Shown in pieces: positions 34,211 to 43,473 of a stretch of 64,000 nt of DNA. The first letter of the stretch is position 1. Every line of letters starts with the position of its first letter. The stretch lies in NCBI RefSeq assembly GCF_040409955.1, contig NZ_CP123385.1, forward strand, positions 248,001-312,000. The letters are read 5' to 3'. Below the pieces are notes generated by a model. The model saw only the letters and a program-made list of their open reading frames with translations. It ran no database searches and was not told the DNA's origin. The position numbers and the translations under genes are program-made. The DNA comes from Salipiger sp. H15 (lineage in GTDB: Bacteria > Pseudomonadota > Alphaproteobacteria > Rhodobacterales > Rhodobacteraceae).

Positions 34211-35707
34211 TCAGGCCCCGGCCTTCTCCGCGCGCCGCTGCAGCGCCTGCCGCCGCAGCGAGGCGACATGGCCGACGACAAGCGCGAGGATCGCCAGCCC
34301 GAGGAAGGCCGCGACCGGGCGCTCGAAGAAATCGGTGAAGACCTCGACCCGCGCCATCGCCGGGCGGAACTTCGTCTCCATGATCCCGCCCAGCACCAGC
34401 CCGAGGATGATCGGCACCGGCGGCAGGTCCTGCCGCTTCAGCACCAGCCCGATCCAGCCGAAGACCGCCGCGAGCACGCAGTCGGTGATCGAGTTGCGCA
34501 GGCTGTAGACCCCGACGAAGCTCATCGTCAGGATCATCACCCCGAGGAAGCGCGTCGGGATGCGGATGATCTTCAGCAGAAGGTTGGACGAGACCATCAT
34601 GAAGAGCACGACGATCACGTTGAGCAGGATCATCGCGGCGTAAAGCGCGTAGACGAAGTCGATCTGCCCCTGGAAGAGCTGCGGGCCGGGGATCACGTTG
34701 TGCACGTAGAAGACCGAGAGCATCATCGCGGTCAGCGCCTCGCCCGGGATGCCGAGCGCAAGGAGCGGGATCATCGCGGCGGCGGGCACGGCGTTGTTGG
34801 CCGACTCCGAGGCGACGAGCCCCTCTGGGCTGCCCTTGCCGAAGGCGTCCGGGTCCTTCGAGGTCTTCTGCGCGTAGGTGTAGCTGAGGAATTGCGCGGT
34901 GAACTCGCCCACGCCGGGGATCATCCCCATCAGCACGCCGAAGCCAGAGCCCACCGCGACGATCCGCTTGTAGCGGAAGGTGCCCAGCATCGCCCGCCCC
35001 ATCGAGCCGCGGATCGGCTTCGCCTCGGGGGCCTCGTCGGGGCCGGAAAGCAGCACGAAGGCCTGGCTCAGCGCGAAGAGCCCCAGCACCACGACGATGA
35101 GATCGAAGCCCGAGGCGAGCCACGGCTGGTCGAAGGTGAAGCGCTGGGTGTACTTGAGCGGCTCGAGCCCGACGGTTCCGAGGAACACGCCGAAGCCCGC
35201 CAGCATCCCGGCGGCAAGGCTCTGGCCCCGGTGCGCGATCACCACCAGCACGAGGCCGAGCAGCGCCGCGAGGAAGATCTCCTTCGAGCCGAACATGGGC
35301 GCCACCTTCGCCAGCACCGGCGAGAGCAGGATCAGCGCGAGGATCGACAGGATGCCGCTGCCGAACGAGGCGCCATAGGCCAGCCCCAGCGCCCTCAACG
35401 CCTCGCCGCGCTTGGTCATCGGGTGGCCGTCATAGGTGGTGAGCGCGTTGACCGCGGTGCCCGGCGTGTTGATCAGGATCGCCGGCAGCGCGCCGCCGAA
35501 CATCGACGAGCCGTAGATACCGAGCAGCATGACCAGCCCGACCAGCGGCGGCAGAGCGAAGGTCGCGGGCAACAGGATGGCGATCGCCACCGCCGGGCCG
35601 ACCCCGGGGATGGCGCCGATGATCACCCCGCCGACCGAGCCGATCAGCAGGGCCATCAGCACGTCGAGATGCATCAGCATGCCGATGCCGGAAAGAAGCA
35701 TGTCCAT
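34211..35707 (-). CDS. tctA: Tripartite tricarboxylate transporter large membrane subunit (TctA)
   Basis: A 498-residue membrane protein with about eleven or twelve helices. GAIPGVGPAVAIAILLPATF and GSSMFGGALPAILINTPGTA in the first half and GMIPGVGEFTAQFLSYTYAQ and ALGIPGEALTAMMLS in the second are TctA signatures. Together with TctB and TctC it imports carboxylates using an ion gradient. It is last in a five-gene unit headed by the copper amine oxidase, suggesting uptake of a compound metabolised with amines or their acid products. Confidence 0.95.
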   Translation of the reverse strand: MDMLLSGIGMLMHLDVLMALLIGSVGGVIIGAIPGVGPAVAIAILLPATFALPPLVGLVMLLGIYGSSMFGGALPAILINTPGTAVNALTTYDGHPMTKRGEALRALGLAYGASFGSGILSILALILLSPVLAKVAPMFGSKEIFLAALLGLVLVVIAHRGQSLAAGMLAGFGVFLGTVGLEPLKYTQRFTFDQPWLASGFDLIVVVLGLFALSQAFVLLSGPDEAPEAKPIRGSMGRAMLGTFRYKRIVAVGSGFGVLMGMIPGVGEFTAQFLSYTYAQKTSKDPDAFGKGSPEGLVASESANNAVPAAAMIPLLALGIPGEALTAMMLSVFYVHNVIPGPQLFQGQIDFVYALYAAMILLNVIVVLFMMVSSNLLLKIIRIPTRFLGVMILTMSFVGVYSLRNSITDCVLAAVFGWIGLVLKRQDLPPVPIILGLVLGGIMETKFRPAMARVEVFTDFFERPVAAFLGLAILALVVGHVASLRRQALQRRAEKAGA

Positions 35708-35716
35708 GTCGGGCCC

Positions 35717-36346
35717 TCAGAAACGGGTCATCAGGAACGAGCGGAAACCGCCCGGCGGAAGCAGCTCGTAGATCGCGCCCGAGGGGATGTTGACGCCGAG
35801 CAGGCTGCGGAACACCAGCACCACGCAGAGCGCGAAGAGCAGCGCGATCCCCATCCAGCGCGCCGAGCGGTAGCCCAGCCGCCAGCCGAGCGCAGAGGTA
35901 AAGCCGAGCGTCGACAGGAGGTACCCGGCCCATGGCACCAGTTGCACGTAGGCCAGGAACCACAGCGCGAATTCCAGCGGCCGCAGCCAGCCCAGCAGCT
36001 CCTGCCGCAGACCGCCGGCGGGCCGCGCCGCAAGGGCGCGCAGCAGGTGCCCGCCGGAGAAGACCAGCATCGTCAGGATCGCCACCGCCGGCCAGAAGCG
36101 CGGCTGCACGAAGGGCTTGGTGCGCGGCAGCCACTCGGTCTGCCAGGGCAGCAGCAGCAAAAGCAGCAGCGACAGGCCGAAGAAGGCGGCGGCGAAGACC
36201 ACCTCTCCGGGCCCGGCGTCGCGGCGGCCGGTGACGTCGCGCATCCGGATCGTGCGGATCACGCGCTGGAAGCGGCTGCCGATGCGCTGCCCCGGGCGTG
36301 GAGGGATGTCCACGCCCGGCACCGGTTTGGTCATGCTCTCACTCAT
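35717..36346 (-). CDS. tctB: Tripartite tricarboxylate transporter small membrane subunit (TctB)
   Basis: A 209-residue protein with a basic cytosolic N-terminal tail of about 45 residues, then four helices (FAAAFFGLSLLLLLLLPW, PRFWPAVAILTMLVFS, FALWFLAYVQLVPWAGYLLS, MGIALLFALCVVLVF). It is the small subunit pairing with TctA. The ATG at 36346 overlaps the TctC stop by eight bases; an ATG four codons later would leave no overlap. The N-terminal tail is longer than usual for TctB. Confidence 0.88.
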   Translation of the reverse strand: MSESMTKPVPGVDIPPRPGQRIGSRFQRVIRTIRMRDVTGRRDAGPGEVVFAAAFFGLSLLLLLLLPWQTEWLPRTKPFVQPRFWPAVAILTMLVFSGGHLLRALAARPAGGLRQELLGWLRPLEFALWFLAYVQLVPWAGYLLSTLGFTSALGWRLGYRSARWMGIALLFALCVVLVFRSLLGVNIPSGAIYELLPPGGFRSFLMTRF

Positions 36347-37277
36347 CGAGCAGCTCGGCGATCTTGGCCCGCGCCGCCATGTCGGCCTGGAGCTGCGCCT
36401 CGGCCTCCGCCGCGTCCTGCCAGTAGATCAGCGCGCCGGTGTCGGCGGCGAGCTTCTTGGCCGCGTCCGAGGCCATGACCTTCTCGGCCACCGCGGCGAT
36501 CTTGTCGCGCGCCTCCAGCGGCACGTCCGACTTGACGAAAAGCCCGTTCCAGAGCGCGAGGTTCAGCTCGGGCAGCACCTCGCCGACGGTCGGCGTCTCG
36601 GGGGTCAGCGGGATGCGCTCCGAGCCGATCGAGGCCAGCACCTTGATGTCGCCGAGGCAGGGGAAGACCTGCTGCAGCGTGGTGTTCATCACGTCGACGT
36701 CGCCCGAGGCGAGCGTGTTGCAGTCGAGCGCGTCGAAGGCGCTCTCGTAGGCGAAGTCGAAGCCCTTGGCCTTGGCCACGGCGAAGGTGATCTGCGTCGG
36801 CGTCAGCATGGCGCCGAAATGGCCGAGCGCGACGTCGTTCTCCCTGGCGTAGTCCGCCAGCTCGTCGAGCGAGGAATAGGGCGCGTCACCCGAGGTGGCG
36901 ATGACGAAGGGATAGGTGACGAAGATGCCGACCGGCTCGAACGGGTTCGGCGACAGCTGCGGGATGCCGATCTCGGGACCGGAAAGCGGCACGTCCGACA
37001 CGAAGGAGCCGATGGTGTAGCCGTCCGCCGGGGCGCCGGCCACCTCGACCGCGCCGGGGAACGGGCCGCCGCCGCCGCCGGGCTTGTTCACCACCGCCGC
37101 GGCGACGCCGTAGTCCTTCTGGAACTCGTCGGCGATCATCCGGGTCAGGATGTCCTCGAGGTCGCCGGGCGGGAAGGGAATGACGAACTCGACCGGCTTC
37201 TCCGGGTAGTCCGCCAGCGCGGCCAGCGGAAGGGCCGCAAGGACGCCAGTGAGGGCGAGCGGGGCAATGCGTGTCAT
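36339..37277 (-). CDS. tctC: Tripartite tricarboxylate transporter substrate-binding protein (TctC)
   Basis: A 312-residue periplasmic protein with a signal peptide (about 1-22, ending LAALA). The Bug/TctC fold is shown by YPEKPVEFVIPFPPGD, VVNKPGGGGGPFPGAVEVAG and the later IGSERIPLTPETPTVGEVLP. Acidic residues (DLEDI) replace the usual small residues of the first carboxylate-binding loop, which may shift specificity. An unusually A/C-rich leader with CAGGAG stands before the ATG. It follows the 171-residue membrane protein gene by 41 bases. Confidence 0.92.
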   Translation of the reverse strand: MTRIAPLALTGVLAALPLAALADYPEKPVEFVIPFPPGDLEDILTRMIADEFQKDYGVAAAVVNKPGGGGGPFPGAVEVAGAPADGYTIGSFVSDVPLSGPEIGIPQLSPNPFEPVGIFVTYPFVIATSGDAPYSSLDELADYARENDVALGHFGAMLTPTQITFAVAKAKGFDFAYESAFDALDCNTLASGDVDVMNTTLQQVFPCLGDIKVLASIGSERIPLTPETPTVGEVLPELNLALWNGLFVKSDVPLEARDKIAAVAEKVMASDAAKKLAADTGALIYWQDAAEAEAQLQADMAARAKIAELLDE

Positions 37278-37318
37278 GGTCAGTCTCCTGTTGGGTTTGT
37301 TGGTCTTCTTGTTGTTCT

Positions 37319-37834
37319 TCAGGTGAGGCCCACGCCCATTCCGGCGGTGGCCAGCGTCATCGGCGCGATCTCGCCCAGCCGGGCGAAGTCTCCGCGCCAG
37401 AGCGCGCGCAGGCAGAGCAGCAGTCCGAACCCGGCGTAGAGCGCCAGCGCCAGCGCCGCGCCCTGCAAATAGAAGTCCGGCCCCGGCATCGGCAGTCGGG
37501 TGAGCCCCTGCACCGTGAGCAGCGGGATCGCGCCGCTGGCGCAGAGCGCGCTGCCGTTGAGGACGAAGAGCGCCCCCAGCACCAGCGCCATCACGAGGTT
37601 CGACGCCGCCCGGTTCGCGCAGAGCGCCGGGGCAGACCCCCGCGCGGCAAGAGGCACCAGCGCCAGCAGCGCCCCCGCCCCCAGCACCAGACCGGCCGCC
37701 CCCCCGGCCATGGCAACCGCCATGGCCAGAAGCGAGGCCAGCGCCGCCCCGCGCTGCGCCCGACCTGCCCCGGCCATGCAGCCGAAGGTGCCAAGCGCCG
37801 CGAGGGCCAGCAGGGTCAGGTGCCAGCCGGACAC
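37319..37834 (-). CDS. Small polytopic membrane protein of unknown function
   Basis: A 171-residue protein with five likely helices: WHLTLLALAALGTFGCMAG, a long Ala/Gly-rich pair at 28-62, NLVMALVLGALFVLNGSALC and YLQGAALALALYAGFGLLLC. No family is recognised. It lies three bases after the copper amine oxidase stop and before tctC, so it is co-transcribed with both. It could be an accessory transporter subunit or a helper for the amine oxidase; nothing in the sequence decides. Five cysteines are spread through the helices and loops. Confidence 0.7.
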   Translation of the reverse strand: MSGWHLTLLALAALGTFGCMAGAGRAQRGAALASLLAMAVAMAGGAAGLVLGAGALLALVPLAARGSAPALCANRAASNLVMALVLGALFVLNGSALCASGAIPLLTVQGLTRLPMPGPDFYLQGAALALALYAGFGLLLCLRALWRGDFARLGEIAPMTLATAGMGVGLT

Positions 37835-37837
37835 GGG

Positions 37838-39817
37838 CTATTCCGCCGCGACCTTGTTCGACCGGCAGCACTTGGCGCCGTTCGGGTCCTTCGGCACGTC
37901 CAGCGTCGGGTTGCGGTCGAAGAAGTTCTCGGGGCGCAGCTTGAAGCCCGCGTAGTCCACCGGCATCACCGGCCAGTCCTCGGTGCGCGGGAAATGCGTC
38001 AGCCCGAAGGTGTGCCAGACCACGATGTCCTCGCCGTCGACCGAGCGGTTCGCCGCGGCATAGGCCGGAAGCCCCGCGCCGCCCGGGTGCTGGTTCGGCG
38101 TGTAGCCCGCTGCCCACATCTCGTCGCGGTCGAAGCGGGTGACCCAGAGCGATCTGGTGGCAAAGCCCGCGCGCTTGCTGATCGAGGCCGCGTCATCCGC
38201 CAGCAGCAGCGGCAGCCCCTCGGGGGCCAGCACGTAGGCCGTGGGCTCGCCGAGGTAGTTGGTCGCCTCGGCCGAGGAGATGCGCCAGACCCGGCCCAGC
38301 TCGTTCCGCGCGACGCGCTGCGCGTCGCCTTCGGTTTCCAGCCGGGTGATCTGCCGGGTGAAGGCGTTGCCCACCGGGTTGCCCGGCCCCATCGGCACGC
38401 GCTTCACGTCGATCTCGTCGACGCGGTTCCTCAGCCCGTCGATGGCAAAGTCGAGCCGCGCCGAGAACATGTGCTGGTGCTGCGGCGCGCCGAGCTGCGG
38501 GGCAAGCTCGGTCGCCCATTCATACTCGCCCTCGGGACGCCCCGAGGTGAAGACGATGCCCGTCGCCTTGCACTCGAGCTCGATCTTCCCGTCGAGATAG
38601 AAGTACCAGTAGAAGCCGTAGTCGTAGTTGCCGACGGTGACGAAGAAGGACACCACAAGGCGGCGCTGGCGGCGCACGTCGGAGCGGCCGGTGAAGATAT
38701 CGGTGTGCTTCCAGAGCGTGCCGAAATCCTCCTCGTGGATACAGACGGCGTTCCGGATCTCGATCGGGTTGCAGAAGTCGTCTACCACGGTGGCGTCGAC
38801 GTAATGGATCTCGCCAAGGCAGTCGCAGCCCAGCACCAGCGAATTCGCCAGCCGCCCGAATTGGTACTCGCCCGCATCGAAGTAGTTCTGCCATTCATGC
38901 GTCGGCTGCGGCTCGCCGTAGGGCACCACCATCTCCGACACCGAGGCGCGGTTGAGGATCGACCGCTCGCGGCCGCCGTCGTTGAAGCGGATGTCATGCA
39001 GGGTCAGCCCCTCGCGACCGTTGAAGCCGACGCGGACGGACCAGTTCTCCCAGCTGAGCACGTTGTCCTTCATACTGAAGGAGCCGCCCTGCGGCTGGGT
39101 GATGTTGAGCGGCTTCATCGTCCGGCGCATCTCGATCGCCGGGTCGAGGTAGTTGTCCTTCTGCTGCGGGACATGGGTGAAGCCGGTGTCGACGAAGCGC
39201 AGCACCTTGCGCTCGGTCAGATCGACGTGGCAGACGACGCCCTCGATCGGATGGGCCCAGAGCGCGTGGATGGCATCGGCGCTCGGCGCCTGGAAGCTGA
39301 GCACGCGAAGCATGCGGCGGCCCTTCTCCTCCTCGAAGCCGAAGACCCCGGCCGAGAGAGGGCAGCAGAAGACGCTGTCCAGATCGGTGATGCCGCGCTT
39401 GGCCAGCGCCTCGACGAAGCGCGGGTCGGCCTTGGCGATCTGCTCGGCGGCGACGTAATCCTCGTCGAGCACCGGGCCCCAGCCGTCGGTCCTGGGATCG
39501 AGGCTGCGCTGGCTGATGATCTTCCGCGCCGGGATGTCGACGACGATCTCGGTCAGCGCGCCGGCGGCAAGGTCGGTGACCAGCACGCCGATCTCGCGCG
39601 GGACCGGGGCGCCGGGCACGAAGCGCGCCAGCGTCTCGCGGGCCGGCTCGCGCAGCATGACGTAGGAGTAGCGGGTGCTCTCGCCGGCGAAGCCCGCCGC
39701 TTCGAGCACGGCCTTCAGCGTGGTGATCTCGGCGGCGCAAATGGGGTCGAGCGGGTGCTTGACGGCTTGCGTGGCGGCGGCCTCGGCGGGCGGGGTCTGG
39801 GTGATGGTGTCGCTCAT
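37838..39817 (-). CDS. Copper-containing primary amine oxidase (TPQ cofactor)
   Basis: A 659-residue enzyme converting primary amines, oxygen and water to aldehyde, ammonia and hydrogen peroxide. The topaquinone precursor is Tyr398 in TVGNYDYGFYW. The catalytic-base region is YFDAGEYQFG (Asp near 314). The copper histidines are in QHQHMFSARLD and in WHTFGLTHFPRTEDWPVMP. Two N-terminal domains (N2/N3) occupy about 20-220. There is no signal peptide, so it is cytosolic like Arthrobacter phenethylamine/histamine oxidases. The ATG at 39817 was chosen by length. An upstream AraC regulator and repeat boxes suggest amine-inducible control. Confidence 0.94.
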   Translation of the reverse strand: MSDTITQTPPAEAAATQAVKHPLDPICAAEITTLKAVLEAAGFAGESTRYSYVMLREPARETLARFVPGAPVPREIGVLVTDLAAGALTEIVVDIPARKIISQRSLDPRTDGWGPVLDEDYVAAEQIAKADPRFVEALAKRGITDLDSVFCCPLSAGVFGFEEEKGRRMLRVLSFQAPSADAIHALWAHPIEGVVCHVDLTERKVLRFVDTGFTHVPQQKDNYLDPAIEMRRTMKPLNITQPQGGSFSMKDNVLSWENWSVRVGFNGREGLTLHDIRFNDGGRERSILNRASVSEMVVPYGEPQPTHEWQNYFDAGEYQFGRLANSLVLGCDCLGEIHYVDATVVDDFCNPIEIRNAVCIHEEDFGTLWKHTDIFTGRSDVRRQRRLVVSFFVTVGNYDYGFYWYFYLDGKIELECKATGIVFTSGRPEGEYEWATELAPQLGAPQHQHMFSARLDFAIDGLRNRVDEIDVKRVPMGPGNPVGNAFTRQITRLETEGDAQRVARNELGRVWRISSAEATNYLGEPTAYVLAPEGLPLLLADDAASISKRAGFATRSLWVTRFDRDEMWAAGYTPNQHPGGAGLPAYAAANRSVDGEDIVVWHTFGLTHFPRTEDWPVMPVDYAGFKLRPENFFDRNPTLDVPKDPNGAKCCRSNKVAAE

Positions 39818-39884
39818 CTCGTCCTCTCGGGTGTCGCGGTTTCCCAAAGGCTGAAGAGAGGCGGCGGGTGCATCTATTGCGAGA

Positions 39885-39912
39885 TGCGCCATAAATTCGA
39901 TAATTTGCGCCA
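39885..39912 (-). promoter_or_regulatory. Direct-repeat boxes, likely AraC-family operator of the amine oxidase operon
   Basis: On the minus strand TGGCGCA occurs twice (39906-39912 and 39885-39891), exactly 21 bases apart, about two helical turns. It lies 68-95 bases before the amine oxidase ATG. This spacing and orientation fit AraC/XylS-type operators; the AraC gene is the next gene upstream. Confidence 0.55.
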
Positions 39913-40077
39913 ACTACGCCGCAAAATGCCGATTGGGGCGGTCCGAAGGCGCCGAATAGCCCGGTCTCGCCGCGAAGCTGTCTTCGATTTGCATGTTTGG
40001 CGGGCATTTTGTCGCACCCGAAGGGCACCGCGCCCGCAGGGCGCAAAGCCCGCCCGGTCCCGCACGGGGTGAGTCGC

Positions 40078-41109
40078 CTAGTCCCGGCTGCGCGAGGGCG
40101 CCTCTCCGGTCCAGCTGCGCCAGGCGCGCCAGAACACCGTCTCGTCGGAATAGCCGAGCGTCGCCGCCACCGCCTTCAGCCGCGTGCCGGGCCGGGCCAG
40201 CTGCGCCTCGGCGATCTGCCGGCGCTCGGCCTGCACCAGCGCGCGCAGCGAGGTGCCCTCCTGCGCGAGGTGGCGCTGCAGGCTGCGCGGCGCCATGCCG
40301 AGCGCGGCGGCGATGGCACCAAGGTCCACCGGCGCGCGCCCGAGGTTGCGGCTGACCACCAGCTGCACCCGGTCCGAGACGCTCATCTCGGGATCCTGCG
40401 CGCGCACGAGGTCCGAGACATGCCGCTCGATCACCGCGATCAGCCCGGCATCCTCGGTCCGGCGCGGCGTGTCGAGCCCCTCCTCGCCGAAGAGCACCCG
40501 GTTGGCGCTCTGCTCGAAGCGCACCGGCGCGCCGAAGAGCCGTTCCAGCAGGTCGGGCCGGCGTGAATGGGCATGGGCGAAATGCACCTCGGCGGGGGAC
40601 CAGCCCCGGTCGAAGCACTGGCGCAGCAACTGGCAGAGCGACGAGAGCGAGAACTCGGCATCCTGCGCGCCGGAGGCCTTGGCCGCGCCGCGGATCTGGT
40701 AGCTGATGCCGAGCCAGCCGGTCTCGTCCGGCTGCTCGGTGAAGGTCATCTCGGTGGCGCTCTGCAGCGCCGCGAGCGCGCCGAGGAACCGGGTGATCCC
40801 CAGCCGCAGCGTCGCCGACTGCGCCAGCAAGAGGCCCGTGGGTCCGAGGTCGGCGGGGGTGATCGCCCGGCCGAGCCGCGCCCCCAGCACCGGGTCATGC
40901 GCGGCGCGGGCGGCGGCCTCGAAAAGGCGCAGGTAGGCGGCGAGGGGGATTTCCTCGTAGGGATCGCGCAGCGCGCCCGCCGCCAACCCCTCGGCCGCGA
41001 GGATCTCCGCCAGTTCTGCCTCGCGCCCCTCGAAATGGCGCAGCACCGGGGCGAGCGCGGTGGCACGCACGAAGGGCCGGTCATCGGGCAGGCGTTTCGG
41101 GAAGGTCAT
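40078..41109 (-). CDS. AraC-family transcriptional regulator (OruR-like)
   Basis: A 343-residue regulator. Residues about 15-210 are the arabinose-binding-type N-terminal domain (PLAAYLRLFEAAARAAHDPV). The C-terminal double helix-turn-helix has LGMAPRSLQRHLAQEGTSLR and VAATLGYSDETVFWRAWRSW, the usual second-helix signature. It probably senses an amine or its product and activates the amine oxidase-tct operon that begins 260 bases downstream on the same strand. It is 124 bases after the end of the aldehyde oxidoreductase operon. Confidence 0.92.
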   Translation of the reverse strand: MTFPKRLPDDRPFVRATALAPVLRHFEGREAELAEILAAEGLAAGALRDPYEEIPLAAYLRLFEAAARAAHDPVLGARLGRAITPADLGPTGLLLAQSATLRLGITRFLGALAALQSATEMTFTEQPDETGWLGISYQIRGAAKASGAQDAEFSLSSLCQLLRQCFDRGWSPAEVHFAHAHSRRPDLLERLFGAPVRFEQSANRVLFGEEGLDTPRRTEDAGLIAVIERHVSDLVRAQDPEMSVSDRVQLVVSRNLGRAPVDLGAIAAALGMAPRSLQRHLAQEGTSLRALVQAERRQIAEAQLARPGTRLKAVAATLGYSDETVFWRAWRSWTGEAPSRSRD

Positions 41110-41232
41110 GCGGCAAGGGTCATGCGGCGGGGCGGGCTCCGGTCGGAACGGTCGCTGCCACTATCCTCCGCGTCCTTCCGCAGGGCAAGCCTGCGCCCCG
41201 GCGCGCCGCGAGGACGCGCCGGGGTGTGCCCG

Positions 41233-43473
41233 TCAGATCAGGCTCTCGGGGTGGATCGGGAAGCGCGTCGGCTGGATGCCGGTGGCGTGCCAGACCGCGT
41301 TGCCGATGGCCCCGACGGTGCCGGTGACGCCGATCTCGCCGACGCCCTTGATGCCGAGCGCGTTCACGTAGGGGTCGTCCTCGTGCACGGTCAGCGCCTC
41401 GATCATCGGCACGTCGGCATTGACCGGCACGTGGTAGCCCGCAAGGTCGGCATTGGTCAGCCGCCCGCTGCGCACGTCATGCACCGCCTCTTCCTGCAGC
41501 GCCATGCCGATGCCCCAGATCATCCCGCCCAGCAGCTGGCTGCGCGCCAGCCGCGGGTTGACGATCCGCCCCGCCGCGAAGGCGCCGATCAGGCGGCTGA
41601 CCCGCACCTGCCCGAGATCGGGATCGACCAGCACCTCGGCGAACACCGCCCCGTGCGAGAACATCGCCCGCTCCGGCTCGCCCTCGCGCGCACCCTTGCC
41701 CTCGCCGCGGATGAGCTCGAGCCCGGCCCGCGCGAGGATGTCCTCGTAGGCCTCGGACCGCTCGTCGTCGTTGCGCCAGAGCCGTCCTGCGCGCGCCGTG
41801 ACCCCGGCATTGCCCGCGCCGAAGAGCGGCGAGGCGGGATCCTTGGTGGCAAGGTCGGCCAGCTGCCGCACCGCGTCCGCGCCGGCGTTGAAGAGCGCCG
41901 TGCCGGCAGTGGCGGTGTGGCCAGAGCCGCCCGCGACACCCGCGTCGGGCAGATCGGAATGGCCCGAGCGGAACTCGACCTTGTCGATGTCGATGCCCAA
42001 CCCGTCGGCGGCGATCTGCGCCAGCGCGGTCCATGCCCCCTGCCCCATATCGGCGGCCGAGGTCTCGACCACCGCGGTGCCGTCGGCGCGCAGCGAGGCA
42101 TGGGCCGCGGCCTGGAACATCGGGCAGGGAAACTGCGCCGTGCCCATGCCCCAGCCCTTCAGCAGCCGCCCCTCGCGCAGGCTGCGCGGCTCGGCGGGGC
42201 GGCCCGCCCAGCCGAAGAGCTTCGCGGCCTCGGCGTAGCACTCGCGCAGGCCCTTCGAGGAAAACACCTGCCCGGTCGAGGGATCGTGCTCGGCGTAGTT
42301 CCTCAGGCGGAACTCCAGCGGGTCCATGCCGGCGGCCCGCGCCGCCGCGTCCATGGCGATCTCGAGCGCGGCCGAGCCCGGCGCCTCGCCCGGTGCGCGC
42401 ATCGGCCCCGGCGTGCCCACATCCGCCCGCCGCCCGTGGTGCGAGGTGCGCAGGTTCGGCGCGGCATAGAGGCTGTGCGAGGCGTTGGACGCGCTCTCGA
42501 GGAACTGGTCGAAGCTCGAGGTCAGCGTCACCGTGTCATGTTCGAGCGCGGAGATGTTGCCGCCCTCGTCGAGGTCGATCTGCAGCGCCTGCCGGGTCGG
42601 CGCGCGGTGCCCGACCGGCCCGTACATCTGGTCGCGCCGCAGCACCAGCTTCACCGGGCGGCCAAGCTCGCGCGCGGCGAGGATCGCCAGCAGCTGCCCG
42701 CCGTAGAGGATCGCCTTGGACCCGAAGCCGCCGCCGATGAACGGGCTGCGCAGCAGGATCTGCGACGGGTCGATCCCGAGGAAGGCGGCGAAGGTCTGCT
42801 TCGAGAGGCCGATCGCCTGGTTGGGCGTGTCGAGCTCCAGCCGGTCGCCGTCCCAGCGGGCGGTGATGGCGTGGGGCTCGATGGCGTTGTGGTACTGTTG
42901 CGAGGTCTCGACCGTGGCGCTGACGTGATGCGCCGCCCCCGCGCGCGCCGCATCGACGTCGCCCGAGCTGTGCATCGCGGGCCTGCCAAAGACCGTGGTG
43001 TCGGTCTCGAAGGGCTCGGCATCGTCGAGCGTCACCCTGTGGGTCTCGGCCTCGTAGCGCGGGGCGAGCAGCCGCGCGCCCTCGGTCGCCGCCTCGAGCG
43101 TCTCGGCCAGCACCAGCGCCACCGGCTGCCCGGCATAGCGCACCCGGTCGTCGGTCAGCGTCTCCATCCGCCAGACGAAGAAGTGGATCTTCTCGTCCGG
43201 GCTGATCGCGAGCTTCGGCGCGTTGGCATGGGTGTAGACCTTGACCACGCCCGGATGCGCCTCGGCCGCCGCCACGTCGAGATGCGTGACCCGTCCCCTG
43301 GCGATGCCTGCGGTGGCGAGCACCGCGTGCAGCAGCCCCTCGGGGCGGTTGTCGGCGGCATAGGTGGCGGCGCCGGTCACCTTGAGGACCCCGTCGCGCC
43401 GTGTCAGCGCCTGCCCGGCGCTCGAGCCGAGGCGGACGTGGCCCTGCCCCTGCATGTTCATCAGGTCATCCAT
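41233..43473 (-). CDS. Molybdenum cofactor-binding subunit of aldehyde oxidoreductase (PaoC-like)
   Basis: A 746-residue xanthine dehydrogenase-family large subunit. Moco-contact segments: SPFIGGGFGSKAILYGGQL, MRAPGEAPGSAALEIAMD, and AADMGQGAWTALAQIAADGL; the catalytic base is Glu713 in GIKGVGEIGVTG. The arrangement Fe-S, FAD, Mo with its short FAD subunit resembles E. coli PaoABC, which oxidises aromatic and aliphatic aldehydes to acids. The ATG at 43473 has GGAG six bases before it and overlaps the FAD subunit stop; an ATG two codons earlier is possible. Confidence 0.92.
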   Translation of the reverse strand: MDDLMNMQGQGHVRLGSSAGQALTRRDGVLKVTGAATYAADNRPEGLLHAVLATAGIARGRVTHLDVAAAEAHPGVVKVYTHANAPKLAISPDEKIHFFVWRMETLTDDRVRYAGQPVALVLAETLEAATEGARLLAPRYEAETHRVTLDDAEPFETDTTVFGRPAMHSSGDVDAARAGAAHHVSATVETSQQYHNAIEPHAITARWDGDRLELDTPNQAIGLSKQTFAAFLGIDPSQILLRSPFIGGGFGSKAILYGGQLLAILAARELGRPVKLVLRRDQMYGPVGHRAPTRQALQIDLDEGGNISALEHDTVTLTSSFDQFLESASNASHSLYAAPNLRTSHHGRRADVGTPGPMRAPGEAPGSAALEIAMDAAARAAGMDPLEFRLRNYAEHDPSTGQVFSSKGLRECYAEAAKLFGWAGRPAEPRSLREGRLLKGWGMGTAQFPCPMFQAAAHASLRADGTAVVETSAADMGQGAWTALAQIAADGLGIDIDKVEFRSGHSDLPDAGVAGGSGHTATAGTALFNAGADAVRQLADLATKDPASPLFGAGNAGVTARAGRLWRNDDERSEAYEDILARAGLELIRGEGKGAREGEPERAMFSHGAVFAEVLVDPDLGQVRVSRLIGAFAAGRIVNPRLARSQLLGGMIWGIGMALQEEAVHDVRSGRLTNADLAGYHVPVNADVPMIEALTVHEDDPYVNALGIKGVGEIGVTGTVGAIGNAVWHATGIQPTRFPIHPESLI

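Noticed and set aside
31048..34281. Open frame opposite the glucose dehydrogenase and BCCT end
   Set aside because: Antisense shadow with low-complexity composition; the sense strand has the full quinoprotein signature.
37271..40072. Open frame opposite the copper amine oxidase
   Set aside because: Antisense shadow; the amine oxidase motifs are intact on the other strand.
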